From contig NZ_LMOV01000028.1 in the NCBI RefSeq assembly GCF_001424265.1, positions 108,761-172,760 on the forward strand: 64,000 bases of DNA. The letters are read 5' to 3'. The number at the start of each line of letters is the position of its first letter. The first letter of the stretch is position 1. Positions 19,131 to 27,804 of this stretch are shown piece by piece. The stretch comes from Acidovorax sp. Leaf160 (GTDB lineage: Bacteria; Pseudomonadota; Gammaproteobacteria; Burkholderiales; Burkholderiaceae_C). Under the pieces are notes generated by a model. It saw nothing but the letters and a program-made list of their open reading frames with translations, was not told the origin of the DNA and searched no databases. Made by a program: the position numbers and the translations under genes.

Positions 19131-19199
19131 CCGTTCGCCCTGAGCCTGTCGAAGAGCTGCCAGCCAGGTGCCCCGGCTTCGGCCAGCTCAGCCGAACGG
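19131..19199. repeat. REP-type inverted repeat unit 2
   Basis: Second copy of the same unit: CCGTTCGCCCTGAGCCTGTC then GAAGAGCTGCCAGCC. The right arm GGCTTCGGCCAGCTCAGCCG then AACGG carries a few mismatches against unit 1. The two units are in the same orientation, 137 bp apart. Confidence 0.8.
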
Positions 19200-19281
19200 T
19201 TGAGGGCAGAGCCGGTACATCGACCCTGGAACGCACCCCGTAAGCCTCCGCCCCTCCGCCCCGGTTTTCCGCCCCTGCCCC

Positions 19282-20928
19282 ATGCCCCACACGCCTTCAC
19301 CCACTCCCGCCACGCCCTTGCTGCACGTCGACGCGGTGGGCAAGGACTACCACGGCACGACCGTGCTGCATGACGTGACGCTGGCCCTGAACGCCGGCGA
19401 GGTGCTGGCGCTCACTGGCGAGAACGGTGCGGGCAAGAGCACGCTGTCGAAGATCATCTGCGGCCTGACTCCCGCCACGCGGGGCGGCATGCGGCTGGCG
19501 GGCGCCGCCTTCATGCCCGAGTCGCGCCAGGATGCCGAGCGCCAGGGCGTGCGCATGGTCATGCAGGAGCTGGGCCTGGTGCCCACCCTGACCGTGGCCG
19601 AAAACCTGCTGCTGGGCCGCATGCCCAGCACCGCCGGCTGGGTGCGGCGCGCCGAGCTGCATGCCGCCGCCCGCGCGCAGCTGGCCAAGATCGGGCTCGA
19701 ATCGATCGACCCGGCCACGCCGGTGTCGCGGCTGGGCATCGGCCAGCAGCAGATGGTGGAGATCGCCCGCAACCTGCAGGACGACACGCGCATCCTGGTG
19801 CTGGACGAGCCCACGGCCATGCTGACCCCGCGCGAGACGAACTACCTGTTCGAGCAGATCGCGCGGCTGACAGCGCGGGGCGTGGCCATCGTCTACGTGT
19901 CGCACCGGCTGGAAGAGCTGCGCCGCATCGCCGACCGCGTGGCCGTGCTGCGCGACGGCCGGCTGGTGGACGCCTGCCCGATGGCGGGCCTGTCGGAAGA
20001 CGACCTGGTGCGCCGCATGGTGGGCCGGTCGGTGAACGACCTGGAGCACCGCCCGCGCCGCGCGGCCGGTGCGGTGGTGATGCAGGTGAACGGCATCGGT
20101 CGCGCCAGCGCCGTGCAGGACGTGAGCCTGGAATTGCGCGCGGGCGAGGTCTTCGGCATCGCCGGGCTGGTGGGTTCGGGCCGCACCGAGCTGCTGCGCC
20201 TGCTCTACGGCGCCGACCGGGCCGACCGTGGCAGCGTGTCGCTGCCAGTGGACGATTTCAAGCCAAAACAGGCTGCAGCGCTTGATGCACCTGCGCATAC
20301 AGCTATTAAATCTATAGCAAAAGGTGTTTACAAGACCTTTGCCAAGGGTTTCCACTCGCCCCTGCAGGCCATGGCCGCCGGCGTGGGCCTGGTGAGCGAG
20401 GACCGCAAGTCGCAAGGCCTGCTGCTGGCCCAGCCCATCCGCATCAACGCCACGCTGTCCGACCTGTCCGCCGTCTCGCGTGGCGGCTGGCTGCAGGGCG
20501 CGCGCGAGCACGGCTTGGTGCAGGGCTTCATCCGCACGCTGCGCATTCGCTGCACCAGCGGCGAGCAGCCGGTGGGCCAGCTCTCGGGCGGCAATCAGCA
20601 GAAGGTGGTGTTCGCCCGCTGGCTGCACCGGCCGGTGCGCGTGCTGCTGCTGGACGAGCCCACGCGCGGTGTGGACGTCGGCGCCCGTGCCGAGATCTAT
20701 GGCGAACTCGACCGCATGGCCGCCGAAGGGCGCGCCTTGCTGATGGTGTCGTCCGACCTGCGCGAGCTGATGGCCATGGCCGACCGCATCGGCGTGATGA
20801 GCGCGGGCCGGCTGGTCGCCATCTTCGAGCGCGGCGAGTGGACCGAGCAGTCGCTGCTCGCCGCCGCCTTTTCCGACGCCGCGGGCCGCCCCGCCCCGGC
20901 GCAACCCGTTTCTCCTGTCGCCGCATGA
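19282..20928 (+). CDS. rbsA: Ribose ABC transporter ATP-binding protein (with repeat-derived insertion)
   Basis: Cytoplasmic twin-ATPase subunit, 548 aa against about 500 in E. coli. The first cassette has Walker A TGENGAGKST (about residue 47), a degenerate signature region VSRLGIGQQQMVEIARN and Walker B ILVLDEPTAML. The second cassette has VGSGRTELLRLLYGA, the signature LSGGNQQKVVFARWL and Walker B LLLDEPTRGVD. Between the second Walker A region and VSEDRKSQGL the protein holds about 29 extra residues (about 322-352). These are encoded by the A/T-rich element at 20251-20345, with the frame kept. The last four bases overlap the rbsC start (ATGA). The insertion lies in a surface loop in relatives, so activity is likely but unproven. 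Confidence 0.92.
   Translation: MPHTPSPTPATPLLHVDAVGKDYHGTTVLHDVTLALNAGEVLALTGENGAGKSTLSKIICGLTPATRGGMRLAGAAFMPESRQDAERQGVRMVMQELGLVPTLTVAENLLLGRMPSTAGWVRRAELHAAARAQLAKIGLESIDPATPVSRLGIGQQQMVEIARNLQDDTRILVLDEPTAMLTPRETNYLFEQIARLTARGVAIVYVSHRLEELRRIADRVAVLRDGRLVDACPMAGLSEDDLVRRMVGRSVNDLEHRPRRAAGAVVMQVNGIGRASAVQDVSLELRAGEVFGIAGLVGSGRTELLRLLYGADRADRGSVSLPVDDFKPKQAAALDAPAHTAIKSIAKGVYKTFAKGFHSPLQAMAAGVGLVSEDRKSQGLLLAQPIRINATLSDLSAVSRGGWLQGAREHGLVQGFIRTLRIRCTSGEQPVGQLSGGNQQKVVFARWLHRPVRVLLLDEPTRGVDVGARAEIYGELDRMAAEGRALLMVSSDLRELMAMADRIGVMSAGRLVAIFERGEWTEQSLLAAAFSDAAGRPAPAQPVSPVAA
20251..20345 (+). repeat. AT-rich dispersed repeat, copy 3, inside rbsA
   Basis: Stem GCTAT (20302-20306) ATTAAATCT-type loop ATAGC (20314-20318). 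The flank GATTTCAAGCCAAAACAGGC then TGCAGCGCTTGATG resembles copy 2. Base use falls sharply to A/T-rich here and returns to GC-rich at about 20350. The element is read in frame as part of the ATPase. Confidence 0.7.
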
Positions 20929-21932
20929 ACCCCTCCACGCCCCCCTCCCCGGCCGCCGCCGCTGCGGCCTCCACCGCACCCTCCGCCACGCCGATCTGGC
21001 GCACCCAGCTGGGCACCTACCTGGGCCTGGCCCTGGTGCTAGCAGGCATGGTGGGCCTCTTTTCCTGGCTGTCCGAGTACTTCTGGAGCGTGGAGACCTT
21101 CGTCACCATCGCCAATGAAATTCCGGCGCTGGCCGTGATGGCCGTGGGCATGACCTTCGTGCTGATCATCGCCGGCATCGACCTGTCGGTGGGCTCTGTG
21201 ATGGCGCTGGCCGCCGCCACCTCGGCCGCCGCCATCCTGCAATGGGGCTGGCCAGTGCCGGCCGCCGCCGCGCTGGCGCTGGTGACGGGCCTGGTCTGCG
21301 GCACCATCACCGGGGCCATCTCGGTCGCCTGGCGGCTGCCCTCGTTCATCGTGTCGCTGGGCATGCTGGAGGCGGTGCGCGGCAGCGCCTACCTGGTGAC
21401 CGATTCGCGCACGCAGTACGTGGGCGACGCCATCTCCTGGCTGGCGGCGCCGCTGGTGGGCGGCATCTCCGTGGCGTTCCTGATCGCGCTGGTGCTGGTG
21501 GTGGTGGCGCAGCTGGTGCTGTCGCGCACGGTGTTCGGCCGCAGCGTGGTGGGCATCGGCACCAACGAGGAGGCCATGCGCCTGGCGGGCGTCGATCCGC
21601 GGCCGGTGCGCATCATCGTCTTCGCCGTCACCGGCCTGCTGGCCGGCCTGGCCGGGCTGATGCAGTCGGCCCGGCTGGAAGCCGCCGACCCGAACGCCGG
21701 CAGCGGCATGGAGCTGCAGGTGATCGCCGCCGTGGTGATCGGCGGCACCAGCCTGATGGGCGGGCGCGGCTCGGTGGTGACCACCGCCTTCGGCGTGCTG
21801 ATCATCGCCGTGCTGGAAGCGGGCCTGGCCCAGGTGGGCGCGAGCGAGCCGAGCAAGCGCATCATCACCGGCTGCGTGATCGTCGCCGCCGTCATCATCG
21901 ACACGCTGCGCCAGCGCCGCACCACGCACTAG
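20925..21932 (+). CDS. rbsC: Ribose ABC transporter permease
   Basis: A 335-aa inner-membrane permease of the BPD_transp_2 class. After an Ala/Pro/Ser N-terminus there are about 9-10 hydrophobic helices, including LGLALVLAGMVGLFSWL. The family signature DLSVGSVMALAAATSA (loop contacting the ATPase) and VIGGTSLMGGRGSV near the end are readable. The ATG overlaps the rbsA stop in ATGA, showing coupling. It works with RbsA and RbsB to import ribose. Confidence 0.93.
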   Translation: MNPSTPPSPAAAAAASTAPSATPIWRTQLGTYLGLALVLAGMVGLFSWLSEYFWSVETFVTIANEIPALAVMAVGMTFVLIIAGIDLSVGSVMALAAATSAAAILQWGWPVPAAAALALVTGLVCGTITGAISVAWRLPSFIVSLGMLEAVRGSAYLVTDSRTQYVGDAISWLAAPLVGGISVAFLIALVLVVVAQLVLSRTVFGRSVVGIGTNEEAMRLAGVDPRPVRIIVFAVTGLLAGLAGLMQSARLEAADPNAGSGMELQVIAAVVIGGTSLMGGRGSVVTTAFGVLIIAVLEAGLAQVGASEPSKRIITGCVIVAAVIIDTLRQRRTTH

Positions 21933-21943
21933 CCACCGAACCC

Positions 21944-23014
21944 ATGGCCACGATCAAGGACGTCGCCCGGCACGCCGAGGTGTCCGTCACCACGGTGTCG
22001 CACGTGGTCAACGGCACGCGCCATGTCAGCGCCGAGGGGCGCGAGCGCGTGGAGCAGGCCATCCGCGCGCTGGGCTACGTGCCCAGCGCCATCGCCCGCA
22101 GCCTGAAGCGCAACAACACGCGCACGCTGGGCATGCTGATCCCGAACAGCTCCAACCCGTACTTCGCCGAAATCGTCCACGCCGTGGAAGACCGGGCCTT
22201 CGGCGCGGGCTACAACGTCATCCTCTGCAACACCAACGACGAGCCGCACCGCCAGGGCAGCTACCTGCAGGTGCTGGCCGAGCGCCGCATCGACGGGCTG
22301 ATCGTCGTCTCCACCGGCCAGGACGCCACCCTGCCCACGCAGCTGGCGGGCCTGCAGGTGCCCACCGTGCTGGTGGACCGCGAGGTCGAGATCGACGAGC
22401 AGCCCGGCGACCTGGTGGAGACCGCGCACATGCAGGGCGGCCTGCTGGCCACGCAGCACCTGCTGGCGCTGGGCCACCGGCGCATCGCCTGCATCCACGG
22501 GCCGGCGGGCCTGCGGCCGAGCGAGCAGCGCATTGCCGGCTGGCGCAGCGCGCTGGCCGCCGCCGGCTGCGAGCATGGCGACGCGCTGCTCTGGAACGGC
22601 CACTTCACCAGCCAGGGCGGGCACGACGCCATGCAGGCGATGCTGGCGGCCCATGCGGACGCCGCCAGCGCGCCGCCCACCGCCGTCTTCGTGTGCAACG
22701 ACCTGATGGCGATGGGCGCGCTCTGCGCCGCGCACGAGCGTGGCTTGCGCGTGCCCGAATCGCTGGCCCTCGTCGGCTTCGACGACATCGAACTGGCCGC
22801 CTTCACCAGCCCGCCGCTCACCACCGTCGCCCAGCCCAAGCTGCGCATCGGGGCGCTGGCGGTGGAGATGCTGCTCGAACGCATCGACGGCCGGCGGCAG
22901 GCGGCGCGGCAGGTCATGCTGCAGCCCGAGCTGCGCGTGCGCGCCTCCACCGCGGCGCCTTCCGCCGATGTCCCTGACCCTGCTTCTTCCCCGTCTCTTG
23001 CCTTCCGCCCATGA
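21944..23014 (+). CDS. rbsR: LacI-family ribose operon repressor
   Basis: A 356-aa repressor. The N-terminal LacI helix-turn-helix is MATIKDVARHAEVSVTTVSH (residues 1-20), with the hinge helix region SAIARSLKRNNTRTLGML. A periplasmic-binding-like sugar domain follows (about 60-340; SNPYFAEIVHAVED, VGFDDIELAAFTSPPLTTV). It lies 11 bp after rbsC and overlaps rbsK by 4 nt, so the repressor is made from the operon it presumably controls through the GCAAACGTTTGC boxes at 17831. The inducer is inferred to be ribose or a derivative. Confidence 0.9.
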   Translation: MATIKDVARHAEVSVTTVSHVVNGTRHVSAEGRERVEQAIRALGYVPSAIARSLKRNNTRTLGMLIPNSSNPYFAEIVHAVEDRAFGAGYNVILCNTNDEPHRQGSYLQVLAERRIDGLIVVSTGQDATLPTQLAGLQVPTVLVDREVEIDEQPGDLVETAHMQGGLLATQHLLALGHRRIACIHGPAGLRPSEQRIAGWRSALAAAGCEHGDALLWNGHFTSQGGHDAMQAMLAAHADAASAPPTAVFVCNDLMAMGALCAAHERGLRVPESLALVGFDDIELAAFTSPPLTTVAQPKLRIGALAVEMLLERIDGRRQAARQVMLQPELRVRASTAAPSADVPDPASSPSLAFRP

Positions 23015-23961
23015 ATGACCGCGTGACCCCGCCCCGTATTGCCGTCGTCGGCAGCCTCAACATGGACCTGGTGCTCCAGGTCGACCGTGCGCCGGAGGGC
23101 GGCGAAACCGTGCTGGCCCAGGGCCTGCGGCTGATACCCGGCGGCAAGGGCGGCAACCAGGCCGTGGCCTGCGCGCGCCAGGGCGCCCGGGTATCGCTGT
23201 TCGGCCGCGTGGGCGACGACGACCACGGCCGCGCCCTGCGCGCCGCGCTGGAGGCCGACGACATCGACCACACCGGCGTGCTGACCGACGCGCACGAACC
23301 CACCGGCGTGGCCGCGATCACGGTGGAGTCCGGCGGCCAGAACCGCATCGTGGTGGTGCCCGGCGCCAACGGCCGCTTCACGCTGGATGCCGGCTTGCTG
23401 CAGGCCGCGCTGCACGGCGCGGGTGGCCTGGTGCTGCAGTTCGAATGCCCGCTGCCCGAAGTGCTGGCCGCCGCCCATCAGGCGCGCGCCGCCGGCTGCC
23501 CGGTGCGGCTCAACCCCTCGCCCATCCAGCCCCTGCCCGATGCGCTCTGGCCGCTGGTCGATACGCTGGTCGTCAACGAAGGCGAAGCGGCTGCCCTCGC
23601 CGGCCTGCCCGTCGCCACGCCGCAAGAGGCCGCCGCCGCCGCGCAGGCGCTGCGCGCGCGCGGGCCCGCGCAGGTCGTCGTCACGCTGGGCGCTGCCGGC
23701 GCGGTGGCGGCTGATGCGGTCGGCTGCCGCCACCACCCCGGCATCGCCGTTCGCGCCGTGGACACCACCGCCGCGGGCGACACCTTCCTGGGCGCCCTGT
23801 CGGTGGCCCTGGCGCGCGGCGACACGCTGGACGCCGCCGTGGCGGACGGCATGCGCGCCGCAGCGCTCTGCGTCACCCAGCCCGGCGCGCAGCCCTCCAT
23901 CCCCACCCGCGAAGCGGTGCTGCAGAGCCCGCCCGCCCCCGCCTGGACCGCCCTGCCATGA
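23011..23961 (+). CDS. rbsK: Ribokinase
   Basis: Phosphorylates D-ribose to ribose-5-phosphate with ATP in the cytoplasm. The 316-aa protein is of the PfkB family. The N-terminal sugar motif is GSLNMDLVLQVDRAPEGGET, then GGKGGNQAVACARQG (PfkB signature 1). The catalytic base region DTTAAGDTFLGALSVAL (signature 2) is near residue 250. The start overlaps rbsR (ATGA) and the end overlaps rbsD (ATGA), so the tail of the operon is tightly coupled. Confidence 0.95.
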   Translation: MNDRVTPPRIAVVGSLNMDLVLQVDRAPEGGETVLAQGLRLIPGGKGGNQAVACARQGARVSLFGRVGDDDHGRALRAALEADDIDHTGVLTDAHEPTGVAAITVESGGQNRIVVVPGANGRFTLDAGLLQAALHGAGGLVLQFECPLPEVLAAAHQARAAGCPVRLNPSPIQPLPDALWPLVDTLVVNEGEAAALAGLPVATPQEAAAAAQALRARGPAQVVVTLGAAGAVAADAVGCRHHPGIAVRAVDTTAAGDTFLGALSVALARGDTLDAAVADGMRAAALCVTQPGAQPSIPTREAVLQSPPAPAWTALP

Positions 23962-24347
23962 AACGCACCACCCTGCTGCACGCCGAGCTCTCCCACGCCA
24001 TCGCCAGCCTGGGCCATGGCGACATGCTGGTCATCGGCGACGTGGGCCTGCCCATTCCGCCGGGCCCGCGCCGCATCGACCTGGCGCTGACGCCCGGCAT
24101 CCCGGCCGTGGCCGACGTGCTGCGCACCGTGCTGTCCGAGATGCAGGTCGAGCGCGCCGTGATCGCCACGGAGGCCGTCGCCCGCGAAGGCGGTGCGCTG
24201 CCCGCCTGGTGCGCCCTGCCGGTCACCCCCGACCAGGTCCCGCATGAAGACTTCAAGCGCCTGACGGCCCAGGCGCGGGTGATGGTGCGCACCGGCGAAT
24301 GCACGCCCTATGCGAACGTGGTGCTGGTGGCGGGCGTGACATTCTGA
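23958..24347 (+). CDS. rbsD: D-ribose pyranase
   Basis: Converts beta-pyranose to beta-furanose ribose so that ribokinase can use it. The protein is 129 aa, close to the usual 139. The RbsD fold is visible: LLHAELSHAIASLGHGDMLV with the catalytic histidine in GHGD, then GDVGLPIPPG, and the C-terminal RTGECTPYANVVLVAGV. It is the last gene of the rbsBACRKD operon, overlapping rbsK by 4 nt. A hairpin at 24362-24389 follows. Confidence 0.94.
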   Translation: MKRTTLLHAELSHAIASLGHGDMLVIGDVGLPIPPGPRRIDLALTPGIPAVADVLRTVLSEMQVERAVIATEAVAREGGALPAWCALPVTPDQVPHEDFKRLTAQARVMVRTGECTPYANVVLVAGVTF

Positions 24348-24361
24348 AACAGCTCCGCAGG

Positions 24362-24389
24362 GGCCTGCGACGCGGGGTGTCCGCAGGCC
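24362..24389 (+). terminator. Possible terminator hairpin between rbsD and the histidine kinase gene
   Basis: Arms GGCCTGCG and CGCAGGCC flank a 12-nt loop in the 54-bp gap between convergent genes. There is no T-run, so it would be a weak or factor-assisted terminator. Confidence 0.4.
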
Positions 24390-24401
24390 GTGGACGCATC
24401 C

Positions 24402-25523
24402 TCAGCCGTCCTGCCGTGGCGCCGTGACTGCCTTGGGCAGGTGGATCGTGAACGCCACCGTTCCGTTGCCGCTGGCGCCCACCACGTCTCCGCCGTGGGC
24501 CCGTGCGATCTGCCGGGCGATGAAGAGGCCGAGGCCCAGATGCGTTCGCTCGGTCCGCACGGACGGGGAATCCCGCTGACGCAGCGGCTCGAACAGCGAT
24601 TCCATCTCGCCTGCCGGGATATCGCCCGCGTTTTTCACCGATACGCGGGCGACCGAGGCGTCGCCTGCCAACGTGACGATGACGGGCTGGCCGGCCTTCC
24701 CGTGCTTCACCGCGTTGGAGACGAGATTGGAGAGCGCCTCGCGCACGCGCGATGCATCGACATCCGCATGCACCGCGTCGTCGGCGGTCAGCTGGATCTG
24801 CGCGTCCGGGTGGGCAGCCCGCAGCAGCTCGAGTTCCTCCGCACAGGCAGCCCGCAGGTCCGTGGCCCTGCGTTGCAGCTGCATTCCCGCGCCGAACCCC
24901 GCCCGGTTGTATTCCAGCAGTGAGTCGAGCAGCGAAGTGAGTCGTTTGACGGCGCGGGACAGAAGCGCCGTTTGGTGCGTTGGCGCCGTGCCCGCGCGGC
25001 GCATCACCTCGATGGTCAGCGCGATCGAACTGAGCGGGCCGCGCAGGTCGTGGCCCAGCACCCCCAGGAAGATCTGGCGCCACCGCTCCCGCTCCTGCGC
25101 GTAGTACTGCACGGACTCGGCCACGGCCTGGTCGATCGCCTCGTTGAAGCGGATGATGTCTTCCACCGACTCCCCATCGACATCAGCCTTGTCCATCCAC
25201 AGCCGCAGAATGCTGGACCGCAGGGCGCGGAACTCGGCCACCAGTTGCTCGATGCTGATGCCGCGGCGGGCGCGCAGGAGCCCGTGGACCTGCGCCGAGG
25301 TCACGGCACCGCCCTCCGGCGCATCGCCGTGCGACTTCTCGATGGACTGCTGCCTGGTTTGCGTCGTGCGCAAGTCCGCGGAAATGCTCTCCAGCAGATG
25401 CGGGAGATGGTCGCGCAGGGTCTCTTCGTCCGTGGAGGCCAGGGCCGGAATCGTTCGGGCGTAGGCGGACGCGGCGGAGAGGATGGCTTCGCGATCCGTT
25501 TCGAGAAATCTGGCCAGGCGCAT
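24402..25523 (-). CDS. Sensor histidine kinase with RsbRD-like N-terminal domain
   Basis: A soluble 373-aa kinase without transmembrane helices. The N-terminal half is helical and resembles the RsbRD/RsbT co-antagonist domain (ISIEQLVAEFRALRSSILRLW at about residues 113-133). The H-box is FLGVLGHDLRGPLSS (about 180) with the phospho-accepting histidine. The N-box is ALSNLVSNAVKHG, and the G-boxes are VKNAGDIPAGEM and LGLGLFIARQIARAHGG. The ATG at 25523 was preferred over a frame extension of 18 codons. It is divergent from a single-domain receiver at 25687, its likely partner. The signal is unknown. Confidence 0.87.
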   Translation of the reverse strand: MRLARFLETDREAILSAASAYARTIPALASTDEETLRDHLPHLLESISADLRTTQTRQQSIEKSHGDAPEGGAVTSAQVHGLLRARRGISIEQLVAEFRALRSSILRLWMDKADVDGESVEDIIRFNEAIDQAVAESVQYYAQERERWRQIFLGVLGHDLRGPLSSIALTIEVMRRAGTAPTHQTALLSRAVKRLTSLLDSLLEYNRAGFGAGMQLQRRATDLRAACAEELELLRAAHPDAQIQLTADDAVHADVDASRVREALSNLVSNAVKHGKAGQPVIVTLAGDASVARVSVKNAGDIPAGEMESLFEPLRQRDSPSVRTERTHLGLGLFIARQIARAHGGDVVGASGNGTVAFTIHLPKAVTAPRQDG

Positions 25524-25686
25524 TGCTTGTCTCACAGAGGGTGGCCGTTTATACGCCGAAGTGCGCGTCCACCCCACGTGAACTTCGGAATCTCGGTGTT
25601 CACAGATTATTACAGCGCTTTGGCCTACGTGACCCGGCCGGCAGCGGCCCTAAGCTAGGCACATTCCCGACAGCGACAAACCATCG

Positions 25687-26049
25687 ATGCCCACTCGAGC
25701 CATTCTGGTCGAAGACAGTGCAGCCATCCGCGCGACCCTGATTCCCGCGGTGCGCGAGCTTGCCGACGTGCAGGTCATCGCCTGCGCGGAAACCGTGACG
25801 GAGGCGCTCTCGGCCAGCGACAACCATGAGTGGCATCTAATGATCCTCGACATGTTCCTGCGGGAAGGTTCCGGCCTGACCGTGCTGGACCGGCTGCGCC
25901 ACCGCAGCCCGCTGCAGCGCATCGTGGTGCTCACCAACTACGCCACGGCGGACATGCGGGAGCGCTGCACCCAGCTCGGTGCCAACGCGGTGTTCGACAA
26001 GTCCACCGAACTCGACGAATTCTTCGACGACTGCGCGCGCATCCACTGA
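25687..26049 (+). CDS. Single-domain response regulator
   Basis: A 120-aa receiver with no output domain. The acidic pair is in AILVEDSAAIRA and the phospho-acceptor aspartate in LMILDMFLREGSG (about residue 57). The switch threonine is in IVVLTNYAT and the lysine in AVFDKSTEL. Such lone receivers act by protein contact, often on flagella or other kinases. It is divergent from the histidine kinase (163-bp gap) and followed by a convergent diguanylate cyclase gene. Pairing with the kinase is inferred from position. Confidence 0.9.
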   Translation: MPTRAILVEDSAAIRATLIPAVRELADVQVIACAETVTEALSASDNHEWHLMILDMFLREGSGLTVLDRLRHRSPLQRIVVLTNYATADMRERCTQLGANAVFDKSTELDEFFDDCARIH

Positions 26050-26095
26050 CGTTCCGCCCCCTCGGAGCTTCCTGAGACGGCCGCTGGCAGACCCC

Positions 26096-27691
26096 TCAGG
26101 CGGCCGTTGGCCCGGCCGGGTACACCCGGAAGCCGTTGCGCCCGGCATGCTTCATCTCATACAAGGCCCGGTCTGCCTGCGCCACCAGTTCCGACAGCGT
26201 CGGAGCCGGCCGCAGCTGGAAGCGCGTCGAGGCGACGCCGACGCTGATCGTGACCATGCCCTCCGGGCTGCCCGGATGCTCGATCCGCAGGCCCCGCACG
26301 GCCTCCACGGCGCTTTGCGCGATCACGCGGGCGCCAGCGGCGTCGGTTTCGGGCAGCACGATGATGAACTCCTCGCCGCCGTACCGGGCCACGATGTCGC
26401 CCGGACGCTGCGCAGTGCGCAACAGGGCGCTCGCGACCAGCCGCAGGCATTCGTCGCCGGGCTGGTGGCCGAAGCGGTCGTTGTAGGCCTTGAAGTGGTC
26501 GACATCGAGCAGCAGCAGGGAGACAGGGCGCTGATGCCGGGCGCTGGTGGCCACCAGGGCCGCGGCGCGCACGTCGAAGGCCCGGCGATTGAGCAGGTCC
26601 GTCAGCCCGTCATGGGTGGCCAGGTGTTCCAGCCGGATGTTGGCGTCACTGACCTGCCGGTGGGCCAGCACGATCTCCTGCTGCGCATCGCTGCGCAACC
26701 GGATCATCCGGATCACGAAGCGGCCGAAGATGGCGACCAGCACCGACAGCACCAGCACCGTCAGGCACTGCACGGCAATCGAGCGCCACCAGCTGCGGAA
26801 CACTGCGCTCTCGGCCCGGGCCACGGCGGCCACCACCGGGTGGTTCTGGGTGATTTCGAAGCCCAGCACGCGGGCGACCCCATCGACCGGCGACCGCATG
26901 CGGGCCGTGCCCGATCGGGACCTCTTCAATGCATCGGCGATGTACGGGTTGGCGATGTTCCGGCCCAGGTCGCCGATCGCGAAGGGACGCCGGACCAGGA
27001 TGGTGCCGTCCGCCAGGGTCAGCGCGGCGGCGCCGTTGTCGCCGAGGGAGAACCCTTCCAGCACCGCCCGGACGTAGTCCACCTTGATCGCCGCCAGCAC
27101 CATCCCGTTGAAGCGGCCCTGCGCGTCGTTGAGCCGCCGCGTCACGGGGATCACCCAGCTGTCAGACAGCCGGGTCGTCAGCGGCGGGTTGATGAGCGTC
27201 ATGGTGCTCGGGCTCGTCAGGTGCGCCAGGAAGTAGGGCCGGTCCGCATTGCTGATGGCGGACGAGCGCCCGGGCTGCGTGCTGACGATGGCAGCGCCGT
27301 CCCGGTCGAAAACGAAGATCGAATGCAGATGGTCGCTGTGGCTGAGGGTGTTCACCAGCTCGGGCTGGAGCGCCTCGATGTCCGCCGCCGGCATCTCCCC
27401 CTGCTCGATGCGGAACGCGATGTTCTCCACCGTGCGGGAGACGTCGGAGAAGATGCCGTCGAAGTGCTGGGCCACGGCATGCGACAGATTGCGCGCCGAT
27501 TCCTCGGCCAGGCCCAGCTCTTTCTGATAGCTGCGCCACGCCAGCCAGGCATTGCTGCCGATCAGCGTCAGCAGCGTGAACGCGATGAACGCCACGACCA
27601 CATGGACCCCGTTCAGGCGCCGCTGGACCCGGCCTGTCGTCGATCCCACGGTACTGCTTGCGTTCGATCTCACCTGGGCTCCGGCGCGCAC
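26096..27691 (-). CDS. Membrane diguanylate cyclase with extracytoplasmic sensor domain
   Basis: Makes c-di-GMP from two GTP at the inner membrane. Hydrophobic helix 1 is at about residues 30-52 (VAFIAFTLLTLIGSNAWLAW). A periplasmic sensor of dCache type spans about 55-300 (DADRPYFLAH-like segment SNADRPYFLAH, then LAAIKVDYVRAVLEG). Helix 2 is at about 310-332. The GGDEF domain is at about 365-525 with active site YGGEEF near residue 437. An inhibitory I-site RPGD sits exactly five residues upstream, so product inhibition is expected. No EAL domain. The start is uncertain because several GTG codons lie in the first 35 positions. Confidence 0.9.
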   Translation of the reverse strand: MRAGAQVRSNASSTVGSTTGRVQRRLNGVHVVVAFIAFTLLTLIGSNAWLAWRSYQKELGLAEESARNLSHAVAQHFDGIFSDVSRTVENIAFRIEQGEMPAADIEALQPELVNTLSHSDHLHSIFVFDRDGAAIVSTQPGRSSAISNADRPYFLAHLTSPSTMTLINPPLTTRLSDSWVIPVTRRLNDAQGRFNGMVLAAIKVDYVRAVLEGFSLGDNGAAALTLADGTILVRRPFAIGDLGRNIANPYIADALKRSRSGTARMRSPVDGVARVLGFEITQNHPVVAAVARAESAVFRSWWRSIAVQCLTVLVLSVLVAIFGRFVIRMIRLRSDAQQEIVLAHRQVSDANIRLEHLATHDGLTDLLNRRAFDVRAAALVATSARHQRPVSLLLLDVDHFKAYNDRFGHQPGDECLRLVASALLRTAQRPGDIVARYGGEEFIIVLPETDAAGARVIAQSAVEAVRGLRIEHPGSPEGMVTISVGVASTRFQLRPAPTLSELVAQADRALYEMKHAGRNGFRVYPAGPTAA

Positions 27692-27804
27692 GCGTGTTGG
27701 CGGATGGCCATTGTCTTACGCGCACCGCGTCGCACAGCGGAAATGCGCGAAACCGTTGGCGCGCCAATGCGGCCGGAGGCGGGGCCAGCCAGCGGGCGGG
27801 CGAG

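Larger units (their letters stand above)
18966..19281. other. Intra-operon spacer carrying two REP-type hairpins
   Basis: 316 bases between rbsB and rbsA, without a gene. Two long inverted-repeat units occupy 18994-19063 and 19131-19199. Their position just after the binding-protein gene matches the common role of such hairpins in stabilising the upstream mRNA or attenuating read-through. Confidence 0.7.
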
